NCBI GenBank assembly: GCA_018136815.1
Contig: CM030934.1
Coordinates: 1,622,195 to 1,686,194 of the forward strand
Origin: Isochrysis galbana
Taxonomy: Eukaryota; Haptophyta; Isochrysidales; Isochrysidaceae
Length of the DNA: 64,000 nucleotides
Reading direction: 5' to 3'
Part shown: positions 8,365 to 18,900 of the stretch, one piece after another
How the letters are laid out: each line of letters begins with the position of its first letter
How positions within the stretch are numbered: position 1 is the first letter of the stretch
Notes under the pieces: model-generated
Told to the model about the DNA's origin: nothing
Database searches by the model: none
What the model saw: the letters and a program-made list of their open reading frames with translations, nothing else
Position numbers and translations under genes: made by a program

Positions 8365-10521
8365 ATGGAGCGCGCCGCCGCTCCCCACCTCTCCTTCGGG
8401 TCCCCCGCCGCGGGGACCCCCCCGGCACCCATGGAGCTGTCGCAGGCGAAGCGACCGCGTCCGCCCGCAGAGGCCGAGCAGGTGAGCGCGACCCCGGTCG
8501 CGCCGCACGGCCCGTGGCCTCGGCCACACCAGTCACTGCAGCCATGCTGGCCCTCCCCATGGAGGGTCACAAGCTGTAGAACACAGAGGACCAGCACCAC
8601 ACAAGACGAACAATACAGCCACCAGGCATGCCTTATGGCAGAGGCCTCTCCCACCCTAGGGACGGCCGCGCTGCCCCGGCGGCGCGGCCCGAGACCGGGT
8701 GGCCCTTATGGGCACAAATCCAAAACCAACAGCAGAACGCACAATGGCACTGACCCCTCAACACCACAACACATGACCACACAGAAAGGAAGCTGCTTGG
8801 GTGCGTCTAGGGGCGCACATCACACTCCCCCGCCACACGCTCGATTGGACCCACCCATGGCCTCACATACCCCGACCTCCCCTGCCACTCAGGAGCCGCC
8901 CTCAGATGAGGAGCAAGGCTACACTGAGTCGGACGCAACATACGAGCTGTCCTTTCACCAGGAGGGAGACTACACTTTCCAGGACGCCACCGTCTACGCC
9001 GCGATCGTAGAGCTCCTCTTGGAGCTCGAAGGAGTCGACCCGGAGCCGGACTTCTGGGCCCGGTCCATCCGCGGGCCATGGCATATCGCCGTGAACGAGG
9101 ACTGCGCTCAGCAATTCAAAGAGCGTTATGGGGACAATACCACCCTCCGCATCATCCAAACCGACATCCCTGTCCGCGTAAAAGTTGAAGCAATTGATGA
9201 GAAAATCAACAAGAAAGGCTCCACCTCTCGCAAAGCCCTCTACAACGCCCTCCAAGACGTCGCGGCGCACCTAGTCGTCGAGGCAGACGGCCTGGCGCAA
9301 GCGGCCCAAATCAATCTCAGCGCGCTCATTATTGCGATCGAAAAGGTTGGGCTAACCTTTCTGAAAGGCAACCGAGAGCGCATGAAGCTCGAAGGCGGAG
9401 CAGGCACCTTTGTGTCCAAGGCGGCCTACTCGACCCGCTGGCATCTTTACGTTTCGGCGGGCCAAGGCTCGTTTCTCGACGGTAACTTCCCTCGCAAGCT
9501 TCTACTACAGATAGAAGGCAAGACAGTCCCGGTGAATTACGCCATTCGGGCGTGCAAAGAGATCAAAATGCCGGAGTCCATTCAATCCCCCCACAAGCTC
9601 ATGGTCCACGGCAGCCTACGCGGATGCAAGGGCTGGCGACCGGAGGTGGTTAAGGGCCTCCTAAGCTCGATTCGCGTATGCGAATGCGAACAAGAAGCGG
9701 CGAAGCGCCGCGAGCGCAACGAGGCGCAAAGGCTCAACCCCCGCCCGAAATCGGCGCACGAGGCTCTTGGCAAGGGCCCCCCCAAGCAATGTGCGCGCTT
9801 CACCCAAGGCTTGTGCCTCAGGAACAAACGAGGCGTGCGATGCAATCTCTCGCACGACGTGCCTGGCGCGTGGATCGATAACAAGTGCACGATCCGCTGC
9901 CACCTTCATCCACACAAGAAGATCCCGGGCGTCTGTTTAAACGGCCCGGCATGCCTTTTCCTCCACCCAGAGTGCGCGTTCGCCAACGCGATTGCGGCCA
10001 CCAAACTAGCCGTCGCGAGAATAATGCCCCGGCGCCCTAGACTCACATATGACTCCACCCTTGGTTACCCAGGTGAAGGACCTGTCCGCATCGCGACATA
10101 CAACATTAACGGCACCAAGAACGGCAAGCTAGCCGCCGTGCTATCGCAAGCGCGAAAGGCAAAAGTAGACATACTACTACTGCAAGAACTTCATGCATAC
10201 GAGGACGGCTCGCACCTCCGGGCACATAGGACAGCCGCCATGTTGGGCTGGCTGTGGTATGTTGCCCCAGGAGAGCTAGGAGACCCAGCTAGCGGTGTCG
10301 CGGTGGCAATCAGAGAAGCGGCCGAGCGAATAACTGCTAGAACGGAGTCCCTAGAAATCTTACTAGAAGGTAGATGCGTATCCATAACGTTAAACATAGA
10401 TGAAACCCGATACCGAATAATATCGGTATACCTCAGTGCGCAACCTGGACCCCGACTACAACTGAGCGAAAACACCCGCCTCGTAGCAAAAGCACTTGGC
10501 CTCGCTGAAAGACTCGCATAA
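8365..10521 (+). CDS. LINE fused ORF: CCCH-type fingers, endonuclease start, polymerase-ORF tail
   Basis: 718 residues. Positions 1-200 are Pro/Thr rich. Positions 200-470 form an ORF1-like globular part (VNYAIRACKEIKMPESI). Positions 475-555 hold two CCCH-like fingers (CARFTQGLC with CNLSH; CLNGPACLFLH). From about 575 comes the beginning of an endonuclease/exonuclease/phosphatase-fold domain (RIATYNINGT, LLLQELH). After ISVYLSAQPGPR the frame jumps into ENTRLVAKALGLAERLA, the C-terminus of LINE polymerase ORFs here (compare the end of 61459-62637). The deletion is in frame. The catalytic GDxN/SDH part of the endonuclease and the polymerase are absent. Confidence 0.8.
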   Translation: MERAAAPHLSFGSPAAGTPPAPMELSQAKRPRPPAEAEQVSATPVAPHGPWPRPHQSLQPCWPSPWRVTSCRTQRTSTTQDEQYSHQACLMAEASPTLGTAALPRRRGPRPGGPYGHKSKTNSRTHNGTDPSTPQHMTTQKGSCLGASRGAHHTPPPHARLDPPMASHTPTSPATQEPPSDEEQGYTESDATYELSFHQEGDYTFQDATVYAAIVELLLELEGVDPEPDFWARSIRGPWHIAVNEDCAQQFKERYGDNTTLRIIQTDIPVRVKVEAIDEKINKKGSTSRKALYNALQDVAAHLVVEADGLAQAAQINLSALIIAIEKVGLTFLKGNRERMKLEGGAGTFVSKAAYSTRWHLYVSAGQGSFLDGNFPRKLLLQIEGKTVPVNYAIRACKEIKMPESIQSPHKLMVHGSLRGCKGWRPEVVKGLLSSIRVCECEQEAAKRRERNEAQRLNPRPKSAHEALGKGPPKQCARFTQGLCLRNKRGVRCNLSHDVPGAWIDNKCTIRCHLHPHKKIPGVCLNGPACLFLHPECAFANAIAATKLAVARIMPRRPRLTYDSTLGYPGEGPVRIATYNINGTKNGKLAAVLSQARKAKVDILLLQELHAYEDGSHLRAHRTAAMLGWLWYVAPGELGDPASGVAVAIREAAERITARTESLEILLEGRCVSITLNIDETRYRIISVYLSAQPGPRLQLSENTRLVAKALGLAERLA

Positions 10522-10730
10522 CATGAAGCGTCGGCCCGGGGAAACTTACCATCCAAGAACGCGATCGATCACTATAGGTCATCTAAGAGGAACGCCGCGC
10601 GCACTAAGCCAAGGGGCCATGGAACAACTCTAAAAACAAACGGGTCACTCAGTGGCACAGGAGGGAGCGGAGAACACGCCGCTGAGGACAAGTGCACACA
10701 GCTCCGCTCGGACCCCCCACATATCCCGAG

Positions 10731-10859
10731 CCCCTAAGTAGAGCACGAGGGGAGTTGCCGCAAGGCGGGGAATGAGGGTGAGGAAGGGAAGGGGGCGTGG
10801 CTACGAATATGCGAGTCAGTGCCACGGGGGAGGCGAGAATATTAAAAGGTTTTTTTTTT
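10731..10859 (+). other. Structured LINE 3' UTR and terminal module
   Basis: Two consecutive hairpins, CCCCT(N12)AGGGG at 10731-10752 and GCC-GCAA-GGC (a GNRA tetraloop) at 10757-10766, are conserved in the LINE 3' ends at 418-542, 26576-26698 and 61114-61235 (minus). The UTR ends in GGCGAGAATATTAAAAGG and poly-T. Recognition by the element's reverse transcriptase is inferred from conservation. Confidence 0.6.
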
Positions 10860-10872
10860 GTATGTATGAAGT
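10860..10872 (+). repeat. Target-site duplication, right copy
   Basis: GTATGTATGAAGT, identical to 8328-8340, directly following the LINE poly-T tail. Confidence 0.85.
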
Positions 10873-11040
10873 ATCGATGTTGATGTAGGATGGAGGGGGG
10901 GGAGGCGACGATTCTAATAGTAAAAGGAGTCACAGTAGTAGATCAGCCCCTTTAAGATTAGTCTAGCAACCGACAACTCATATCAGTGATTTGGCAGTTT
11001 GGAGCTATTACTCTTACTGAGAGCTCATAACAGTACTCTT

Positions 11041-11370
11041 ACCCCATCTATGGCTTCGGGGGATCGCCTGGCGGGGGAGAGGGGGGAAGCTGGTCCTGGT
11101 CCTCTCGGGCGCGGGGACGGAGTCCCCCTACCCGCAACAACGAATAACCTACTTTTATAAGTGGGGGACAATGGGAGGCGCTCTGCGCCCCCTACACCGG
11201 ACACCGGGCACTAACTCCCCTCCCGGGGGAGGCCGTCCGTCAATCTCATGCCCTGCCTCTTGGCATAGGCTGAGCACTCAACACCCTGACCCAGACCCAG
11301 ACCCCCAGTGGGCGCGGGTCGGGACTCGCACTCCCTAGGCCCCCATGGGCCTGCACTCGTACTGACCTTA
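11041..11370. repeat. GC-rich dispersed repeat (shared with 26158-26297)
   Basis: The stretch from GGGGGACAATGGGAGGCGCTC to the CACTCAACACCCTGACCCAGA block (11162-11305) recurs at 26158-26297 with about 85-90 percent identity, there directly upstream of LINE 3' repeats. It is probably part of a LINE 3' region. It contains no ORF of note. The DNA from 10873 to 11040 shows nothing recognisable. Confidence 0.55.
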
Positions 11371-11371
11371 G

Positions 11372-11430
11372 GTGTCGTTCCGTCAATAGTGGGACATCAG
11401 TAGAATTGAGCGATCAAATGTCCACAGTTG
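11372..11430. repeat. GTTCCGTCAAT-type repeat, copy 2
   Basis: Near-identical to 4354-4412, with the same GTGGGACAT / ATGTCCAC inverted pair. Confidence 0.6.
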
Positions 11431-11489
11431 TATTGTAGTTGTTTAACATTAGATCTTGTTAAAATTATAAGAGAGAGACGCCGTCAAAG

Positions 11490-12288
11490 CTTCTTCGCTA
11501 ATCACATCGGTGCACGCCGTGCATGGGCACGGCGCGATGTGCATCGGTCCCCCCGCGGATGCGTGCACAATACATACGAAACCCTTTTTTCTGCGCATCC
11601 GGGACGGCGTGCGGAAACTTCCATGCGCACCCTACGCGCGGGAAAACGGTCATCATCGCGGAAAATCAGTAAGAAAACTGTCGCACCTTCGCACCCTTCT
11701 CTTGTTTTTTCAAAATATCACCCGCTGACATTCCAAATATGTCGATGTTATCCCAATCGGCACCATTTACCATCAGCGGCTTGGCCAACGTGCATGCCCC
11801 GAGTGCTGGGGAGATGAGGAGTGGAGATGCCTGCGTGTGGAAGTGGAATGAGGACGGCGCGCGCGCGCGTGTGCGGTGCAAGGGTGCCCAACAAAACAAG
11901 CACGTCGAAGAATTTGTGTGCCGTGTGTGTGTGGCGGTGTCGAGCGAGTCGAACGAAACCAGCGAGCAGGAGCACGAGAGGAGAGGACGGAGGACCGTAC
12001 CGATGCGCGCCGAGTCGTCACCATCGTGAGGAAGACGAGGGCGAGGAGAGAGCTGGAGGGTGAGCGAGGAGGGAGGAGGGAGGCAGGCAGTAGGAGCCGT
12101 CTCTCTCTGGTAGGTCGATGAGAGGGGGAGGAGGGGACCCGGGGGAGGGGGCCCCGGGGGAGCGGAGAGACCCCAAGACCTCGATTGTTTACGTTAGTGT
12201 TTTCGCAATATACGGTAATATTTTCCCCGGTCCCAGGGGTGCCCCCGCGGTTCCCGACCGCCTCTGCGTCCAGAGTCCCCCCGCGGAA
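11490..12288. other. GCACGCCGTGC-type element and GC-rich spacer
   Basis: 11500-11660 carries AATCACATCGGTGCACGCCGTGC and related words shared with 12322-12602 and 32504-32602. 11860-12180 is Gly/Arg-biased, GC-rich sequence with overlapping frames in several phases and no domain. No gene is supported. Confidence 0.4.
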
Positions 12289-12321
12289 AGAGTGAACGCA
12301 CGGCGTGCACCTTCCTGGAAG

Positions 12322-12640
12322 TTGCTATGCGCACGCACGGCGCCCCGCGGGGGGGGGAGCCGATGTGCATACGCACGGCGTGCACAATGATTGCAAGCAA
12401 TCACACGTGCTGCGCAAACGAAACGTCTCGTATATGGCTACTTTACGTTAATGTGGGCCTTAGGGAAAAAAGTTTCTATGCGCACGCACGGCGCCCTCGC
12501 GAGGGGGAAGTCGATGCGCATACGCACGGCGTGCTCAATGATTGCAAGTAATCACATGTGCTGCGTAAACGAAACATCTCGTATACGGCGACTTTATGTT
12601 AAAAAAAGTTTCTATGCACATCTCGTATACGGCGATTAGC
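12322..12640 (+). repeat. Tandem duplication of a GCACGGCGTGC element (two units plus a fragment)
   Basis: Unit 1 (12322-12447) and unit 2 (12472-12602) share TATGCGCACGCACGGCGCCC, then ATACGCACGGCGTGC, then CAATGATTGCAAGYAATCACA and CGAAACRTCTCGTATA, followed by a fragment at 12608-12640 (TTTCTATGCACATCTCGTAT). GATTGCAAGCAATC is a perfect palindrome in unit 1. The pieces resemble those at 4478, 11500 and 32504, so this looks like a non-autonomous element that has amplified in tandem. Confidence 0.6.
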
Positions 12641-13139
12641 TTTGTTTTGTACCACTATTGTTCATAACTAAAAAGAAAACAGATTGTGGTCCTCTTTTGA
12701 CGGAACGCGACTTTTCCCCCCCCCTCCTGGTCACCAGGCAGACAGACAGGGGACGGTGGGAGGCACCAAAGGACATCGAGGCACGCGCTGGAGAGGCAGG
12801 AGAGGCCAGGGGCTGAGCCCCAGCCTCCACTGCCCCCTGAGCTGCCTGGCTGGTCCTCTGGGAGCCCCCTCAGGACCTCTGAGAGCAGGTCAAGGCGCGC
12901 GCCACGGGAGTGCTGGTGCGTGTCGGTGACCAGGCGAGCGGGCGTTCGCAATGTGCTGTGCGTGCTGCGCCAGCGCCAGCCGTAGTCGAGTATTATGACT
13001 ATTTTAGTCATGGGCTCGCCACAATTAATTATGCCTTGATTAGCAGCCTTCGGCCATTAATCAAGATCAAGACATAATTAGAGCAAATCTCATGTAGTCA
13101 TTGTCAATACCTCAATACTCAACTAAATAGTGTATTCAA
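12641..13139. other. Spacer with GTTCCGTC motif and a long hairpin
   Basis: On the minus strand 12687-12710 reads GTCGCGTTCCGTCAAAAGAG then GACCA, the motif shared with 26464-26490 and 49028-49052, again next to an AAAAAGAAAACA run. 13018-13080 is a long imperfect inverted repeat (AATTATGCCTTGATTA against TAATCAAGATCAAGACATAATT) with CCTTCGG at its turn. No gene is seen. Confidence 0.45.
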
Positions 13140-13257
13140 GGTGAGGGTTGGGGAGAAGGGCCGGGGGAATGGGGGTGTAGAGAGTATGCTACGTGCTACT
13201 TGTAGTGGGTAGTGGTTCCATTCGCCGCGAGTGCGGTGAGAATATTAAAACATTTTT
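13140..13257 (+). mobile_element. LINE 3' end, second tail family
   Basis: Matches, in reverse complement, 25885-26000: both hold GGCCGGGGGAATGGGGGTGTAG (imperfect), GGTTCCATTCGCCGCGAGTG and CGGTGAGAATATTA then a T-tail. The CCGC-GAGT-GCGG hairpin sits just before GAGAATATT. Heavily 5'-truncated. Confidence 0.65.
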
Positions 13258-13544
13258 GCAATGTACATGTTACATTGGACATTGGACATTGGCGACGAAC
13301 TGGGTTTTCAGTTTTCACCCCGCACCCCGGCAAGCCCGAAGAGCTTGTGGGGAGTCCTGACGGGAGCCGGGGGCATGCGAGGGGGGAGGTACAATTAGGT
13401 GCTTACTTAGTTTTGTATGTGCCTTGGGATGTGGTGCGGTCATGCGCGTCGTGGCTTGGCGTGTTGGTGCAAGTCTAGTGGGAGTAGAGGCACTAAGCAC
13501 TTAACGCTCAAGTGCATATGTATATTTAAAAAAATAAAAAGGGC

Positions 13545-13600
13545 GTGGCAACGAGGTGGAACGCAGAGCCGCGCGTGTGACGAGTATATTAAGAAGTTTT
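13545..13600 (+). mobile_element. LINE tail remnant
   Basis: GCCGCGCGTGTGACGAGTAT followed by ATTAAGAAGTTTT is a diverged form of the common LINE terminus (GCGGCGAGAATATTAAAAAG plus T). Only the last 50 bases are recognisable. Confidence 0.45.
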
Positions 13601-15960
13601 CATTGAATGTACGCGGGATTCCAACGGCCCCCCACAGAATTAAGACTCGCACGCAATTGTCACCCGATCGGTGTGGATTCTCATGCACAGTGTACGATGC
13701 GGGGTCGATTACTTGCCTTGGGCCTTGTCATAGCATGATGTCTGAGAGATCGTCAGCGATGCTGAGGAAGTGATGATGAGGCGACTGTCATAAACAGGAC
13801 GGCTTGTGACGCCTGAGAATGTGCTGAGCAGGAACAATGCTCCGGCAATCCCCATCAACAATGATTAAGCACTAGGAACCCTATTCGATGCGACCTGCGA
13901 AAGAAAGGTTCTGGGGTCACGCATCGTATTCGCACCTTCAGGGACGAGGACCGGGTGAACGGCTTGATTTTTCAGGATCAGATCAGGTCTCATCTGTTTA
14001 GCTTCAGCCAGCCAGCAGGCCGTCAGGCTCATAACCGCATAGATTGTGATCATCCTTTCCTCAACTACGTAAAGGCAGGTGTTCTGAATACGTGCAAGAT
14101 TGGGGTTGTGGCAGGGGAGAAGAGGGGAGAGGGGAGGGAGAAGGGAGGGTGCCCCGCGAGTGCGATGGATATCCTGTCACACAAGAATCCGGTGCGACCA
14201 CAAGCCGAGTGGAGTGTGGATGGATTCCCCTCTCTCCAACTCGCACCATCACGAGCTCTCGCCGCCACTAGTTCGTTCCAATCATGAAGACTGCACCAGC
14301 CCACTGATCGCGACAGGAACGTCACTGGATGTCCAAAACACGAAGAGTTGACAGATTTGATTGCGTGCCAACACAAAGCAACAGCGCACTGATCGTGAAG
14401 GAAGCTGCACTTGACGTCACAAACGAAGAAGGTTCGACACGGTTGATTTTTGTGTGTCACCACGGCCATGAGTGCGAGGAAGTCCTTGATCGCGCGGCAC
14501 GCCTTTTATGAGGATTGCAGGCTCGCGATTTTGGGGCGGCAAGCTGCGCACGTGCGGGGATACAACCATATGCGAAGATGGAAAGGAAAGGAAAGGAAAG
14601 AGCTGCTCATCAGCAAGGTTCAGTAATAATGGGTGAAAGGGTTGAGGACCCGGAAATGGGTGCAGTGATAGTGTATGCACGATCACAAGCGACGTCGAGG
14701 GGCTCAGCGTATCAAGCATTCTCTGTTCAGCGCAGGTGGCGTGCCACCCACTCGTACAAGAGGTGTCAGAGTGCTGAGGCTCATCACTGCTCCTTGGAAC
14801 TTGGATGGGTTGAAAGGATGTAGTACTACTACTTTTCGTGAATGTGTATGGGTGCGCAGTGTTGGAGTGGTGAGAGATGGAGCTTATTACCTGCACAGAG
14901 CAAGCCCACGCGGCGAGAGCTTCGGAATGCCGTCCAGCATTCTCCCGGCGTGGATGCAGTCGCATAGGCACCCTTGGCGTGATGCAGGATGGATGAGACG
15001 TGGCTTTTGATGGCGTGGGCCTCCCTCACCGGACGAGAAGGCATATCAACTGGGGCTGGTGACGCCAGGCTCTCGGCCGGCTACTTTTCCTCGACCGGCG
15101 TCCTCGTTTCCCTCTCTCTTCAAAAACTCCCGACGCTCAACATCCGCGGCTACAAGGCGGCCGCCGCCTCGGCCGTCACGCGCGGCCCCTCTCGCGCCTC
15201 TCGCGTCGGGCGGCCGCATAGAGCTACGCGCGCGGGGGCGGCCTCCTGCAAACATCAAAATGAAAATTTGAACGGGCCCACGCACAGACCTTCTCTCCAC
15301 GCGCTCCTCTACTCCTACGGTACGCTCCCCCCCCCCCCCCCCCCCCCCCGCTTCTGTCACTGCCGCGGCCCCTGCCCCGGCCTCCCCCTCCCCCCTTCCT
15401 CGCCCCCCGCCCGAATTCGTTGGACTCAGCCGAGATGCCCTTCCCCCCGCGCGGAGAGAGGGAACTTACCACGAGGCTTCCGTATTCTCTATTTGGGCGT
15501 CCTCTCTGTTTGGGGGTACTCGTCCCCCGCGCCGTCGCAGCCGCTCCAGAGAGCCCTCCACACAACTCTTCTACAATAAGCCCCGTTCTTTCAACCTTCC
15601 TGAAAGCCCGCAAATATAGAAATGAAGAAGAGACCTAAAGTATCCCAGCGCCGCCAGCACGCGCCCCCTTCAAACAGGATTTTCGTACAAGCTTGTTCCT
15701 CTAAGAGCGTCCTTGGTCTGACTGGTCTTTTCCCACTCTCACTGTTGGAGTTTCTTTATGACATGTATATGAACTTGGGAGAAGGGAACGTACTCCGTCG
15801 CATGAGCGGGGGCTTTGAATTTATTTCTTAAATTTCAAATTTTCTAAGTATAAAACTGCTGTGAATTCAAAGGGTTCACGTGAAAAAAGGGGGCCGGCGA
15901 GGCGAAGCCCCCGCCCATCGTGTCGGGCTCGTCGAGTTGCCCTACGGAGCCGCCATCGGC
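13601..15960. other. Gene-poor spacer
   Basis: No frame in this 2.3-kb stretch has a recognisable domain or a consistent splice structure. A purine-rich block lies at 14108-14150 and a run of over 20 C near 15328-15350. The frame at 14989-15579 has some coding character at its beginning but becomes proline/arginine low complexity. Confidence 0.45.
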
Positions 15961-18900
15961 ATGGCTCCACGCGCAGCGGGTGAGTGGGAATCTGCCCTGA
16001 ACTGCCCCAACCGGCCATTTTTAACTATAGTCCACTTCCCTCTGCCCACTTAGGCTGTGAAGACTGGAATCCCTCTGCCACCTTCTGTGTGCGAGTGCGA
16101 GCTGCTGGCGGCCAGGATGGCGGCTATCGCCTCGCACTGAGTTACAGGCAGCGCGCGGGCGACAAGAGGAGCAAGAAGATCTTTTCCAACGATCCCCGGT
16201 ACGGCAAGCGCTGGGCGACAAAGAGCGACATCACTGAGAAGGACAAGAGCGACTTTCGGGCCTGGGTCGAGTCGGGCATGGGTGGTGCTGTGGGCGGCGG
16301 CAGCAGGGGGCGTGGGCCAGGCCAGCGTTCAGTGGAGCGTTCCAGCATGCGGCTGGAAATGAACCCGGAGGCTGTCGTCGAGGGCTGGCTGCGCAACGCC
16401 ATCACGAGGGTGGTGCGCGGCTACGTCTGGTCATCTGGATCGGTGGTCGGGCAGCCGCCCCGCAAGGAGCGGCTGCACAAGCGGCCGCTCGAAGCAGTGG
16501 CAGAGCAAGAGCAAGCGAGCTGCGGCGCTTCTTTGCCGACGCGGCGCTACAAGCGCCGCAGCTCGCTTGCAGTCGGGCGGCGGCATCCCGGCTATGCGGC
16601 ACAGCGCGACAAGTACGACCGTGACAGGGAGGAGAAGCAGCTCGCAGTCAACGGCTGGCTGCGCGCACAAGTAGATCGACTTCGAGAGATGCTGGCGTGG
16701 CGCCGCACCGAAGATTTGCTTCCCGAGGGCGACTACACCGACACGCAACTCGACCGTGCGCAACAACAAGTCCTCGTGCTCGTGGCCTACTACGACAAGT
16801 TGCTCAAGGCGAACGAGCTTGGCGTCGCCTACAGCGTGTACGAGTGCGCGGAGGCCGCAGCAGGCGTGCTTGGCGACGGCTTCAACGTCACGCATCGAAC
16901 CGTGCGCGCGTGGTCCGCACAGTACATCAAGACCGGCGGCAAGACTCAACTGGACGGGCGTGGTTACTACGAGCGCGAGCTTTTAATCAACGAGGAGGAC
17001 CTGAAGCGTCGCTTTGTGAAGTGGTCGCTGCGCTCGGCCAAATCGGACGAGCTGTCGGTGGAGGCAGCCCGCGAGTGGATCAATCGCGAGATCATGGGCA
17101 CCCTCCCCGCTGAGATGCTGAAGGCCTACAAGATGCGACCCGCGATTTCTTCTTCGACAGCTTGGCGCTGGATGCAGGTGCGCAACGCAATCTAAGATGC
17201 CCACGCACACGACCAAGCTCCCGTCTCGCGTGCGCCTGCTGTGCTTCTGCTGGCCGATGCGCGTTGGCCGCTCATACTCGCCGCCACCGCTACATCTCTC
17301 TGCAGGTTTGTGAGATCTACCGCAGCAAGTTCACACAGTCGTACTACAACGACAAACACCAAAACCCCGAGGTTGTTAAGGCCCGAGAGCGATACATCAA
17401 CATCATGGACGACCTGATGCTGCGCCAACCCCTCTGGGTGCATCTCACCGCGCACGAGTACAACCTGCAGCGTGAAAGGTTCCCCCCGCTCGGCGGGGTG
17501 TTGGTCCACAAGTATATTGGCCAGCACGGGCTCGATGAGTACGAAGTGCACGTCGATCTGTGCGAGAGCCTCGACCGCGAGGCCATCCGTCTCGGTGGCC
17601 GTTGGAGCGTAAGATTTCCTGGTGGGCGCCCATCAGATCGACCATGGAAAGAGCCGCCGGCCGACCTTCCTGACCCTGGGCGCGACGCCATCGAGCCTCC
17701 CGAGCCGCCTCCCGAGGCTGACGAGGCTGATGATGGGCTGGCTAACGGCGCGGCTGGAGATGACACCTCGGCTAGAGGCGCGCTGCCGGCGTGTGCGTCC
17801 GCTTCGCATCGGATGCCGATGCGGTTTCGACAGCTGTCAGCGATAGACAAGCTCAAGATGCCGGAGCTGCACGAGGAACTCGCGGCGCGCAAGCTTCCGA
17901 AGACTGGCAATAAGCCAACTCTTATTGCTCGACTGAAGGAGGATGAGCTTGCCCGCCATCCTCCCACCGGTGACGGCACAGGCGGCGAGGATCCGACTCC
18001 ACCGGTGGCGCCTCCCGCGATTCGCGAGATCATCGACGTGCGCGAGAATACCGTGGTGGACGGCGACCACACCTTCTTCATAAGAGAATACCTAGTTCTC
18101 CGCGCGACCGACGCCGACGACGCGTCAGGCAATTGGATTTCCGAGTACGAGGCTGTGACTGCCGAAGAAGCTATGCAAATCTACATGGAGAAGGCGGAAA
18201 AACAAGACGGGTGCAAGTACGACCACGTCAAAGGGGTGTGCCGCTGCGACCGGCCTCTTCTATTTTCAGGTCAAGACGAGAGTATCTTCAAGCAATGGCA
18301 GAAGAGCTCGTAAGTGTTCGCCCTCCCTCCCTCCCTCCCTCCCTCCCTCCCTTTGCTCACTTGGCGCGCAATGCCTCGACCACCAATCACCACCCCCCTC
18401 TCAGATTCCAGTGGGTTGTCGGCGGGGTGCGGGGCTTGAGGAAGAAGACAGACGGTCCGGGAGAGATGGTGTCCGGGTTCAAGGATGAGCAGCGTGGATT
18501 CGGCGTGCCGATGACGGCCGACGAGCTCGCCGGCCTCAACGCAATGCGGCGGGCAAAGCGCAAAAGCGAGCTGTCCGCGTCTCCGGCGGTCCGCTTTTTG
18601 ATGTACGGCAAGGGAAAGGAGGGCTATTGGACGTTTGCCCACTTCAGTTCGCAAGTCGACGACGTCCTTGACATGTACGAGTACCTCTACCCGGGCGCTC
18701 AGGTGTGCACGCCTCAGTCATCTTCATCCATGCATAGATTGGTTTACACACACACATATCGTTGCTGCATCACAGGTGGCGATTGAGGTTGATTGGTCGT
18801 CGGGCCACTCGGCGCACCGGCCTGGCGCACTCAACACGAATTCAATGGGCGTGAAGATGGGGGGCAAGCAAGCAACGCCGCGGCCGTCCAAGATGTCGGC

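Larger units (their letters stand above)
8341..10859 (+). mobile_element. Full-length, internally deleted LINE (non-autonomous)
   Basis: Bounded by a 13-bp target-site duplication, it has a 5' end with a small hairpin (8344-8359), one long ORF, a 3' UTR and a GAGAATATTAAAAGGTTTTT tail. The ORF joins an ORF1-like part and the start of an endonuclease domain straight to the last 15 or so residues of the usual reverse-transcriptase ORF. The whole polymerase is therefore missing while both ends needed for mobilisation are kept. It presumably relies on another LINE's enzyme. Confidence 0.85.

Noticed and set aside
14417..15613. Overlapping frames of 100-200 codons on both strands
   Set aside because: No domains, no consistent splice sites, and amino-acid composition typical of GC-rich non-coding DNA.
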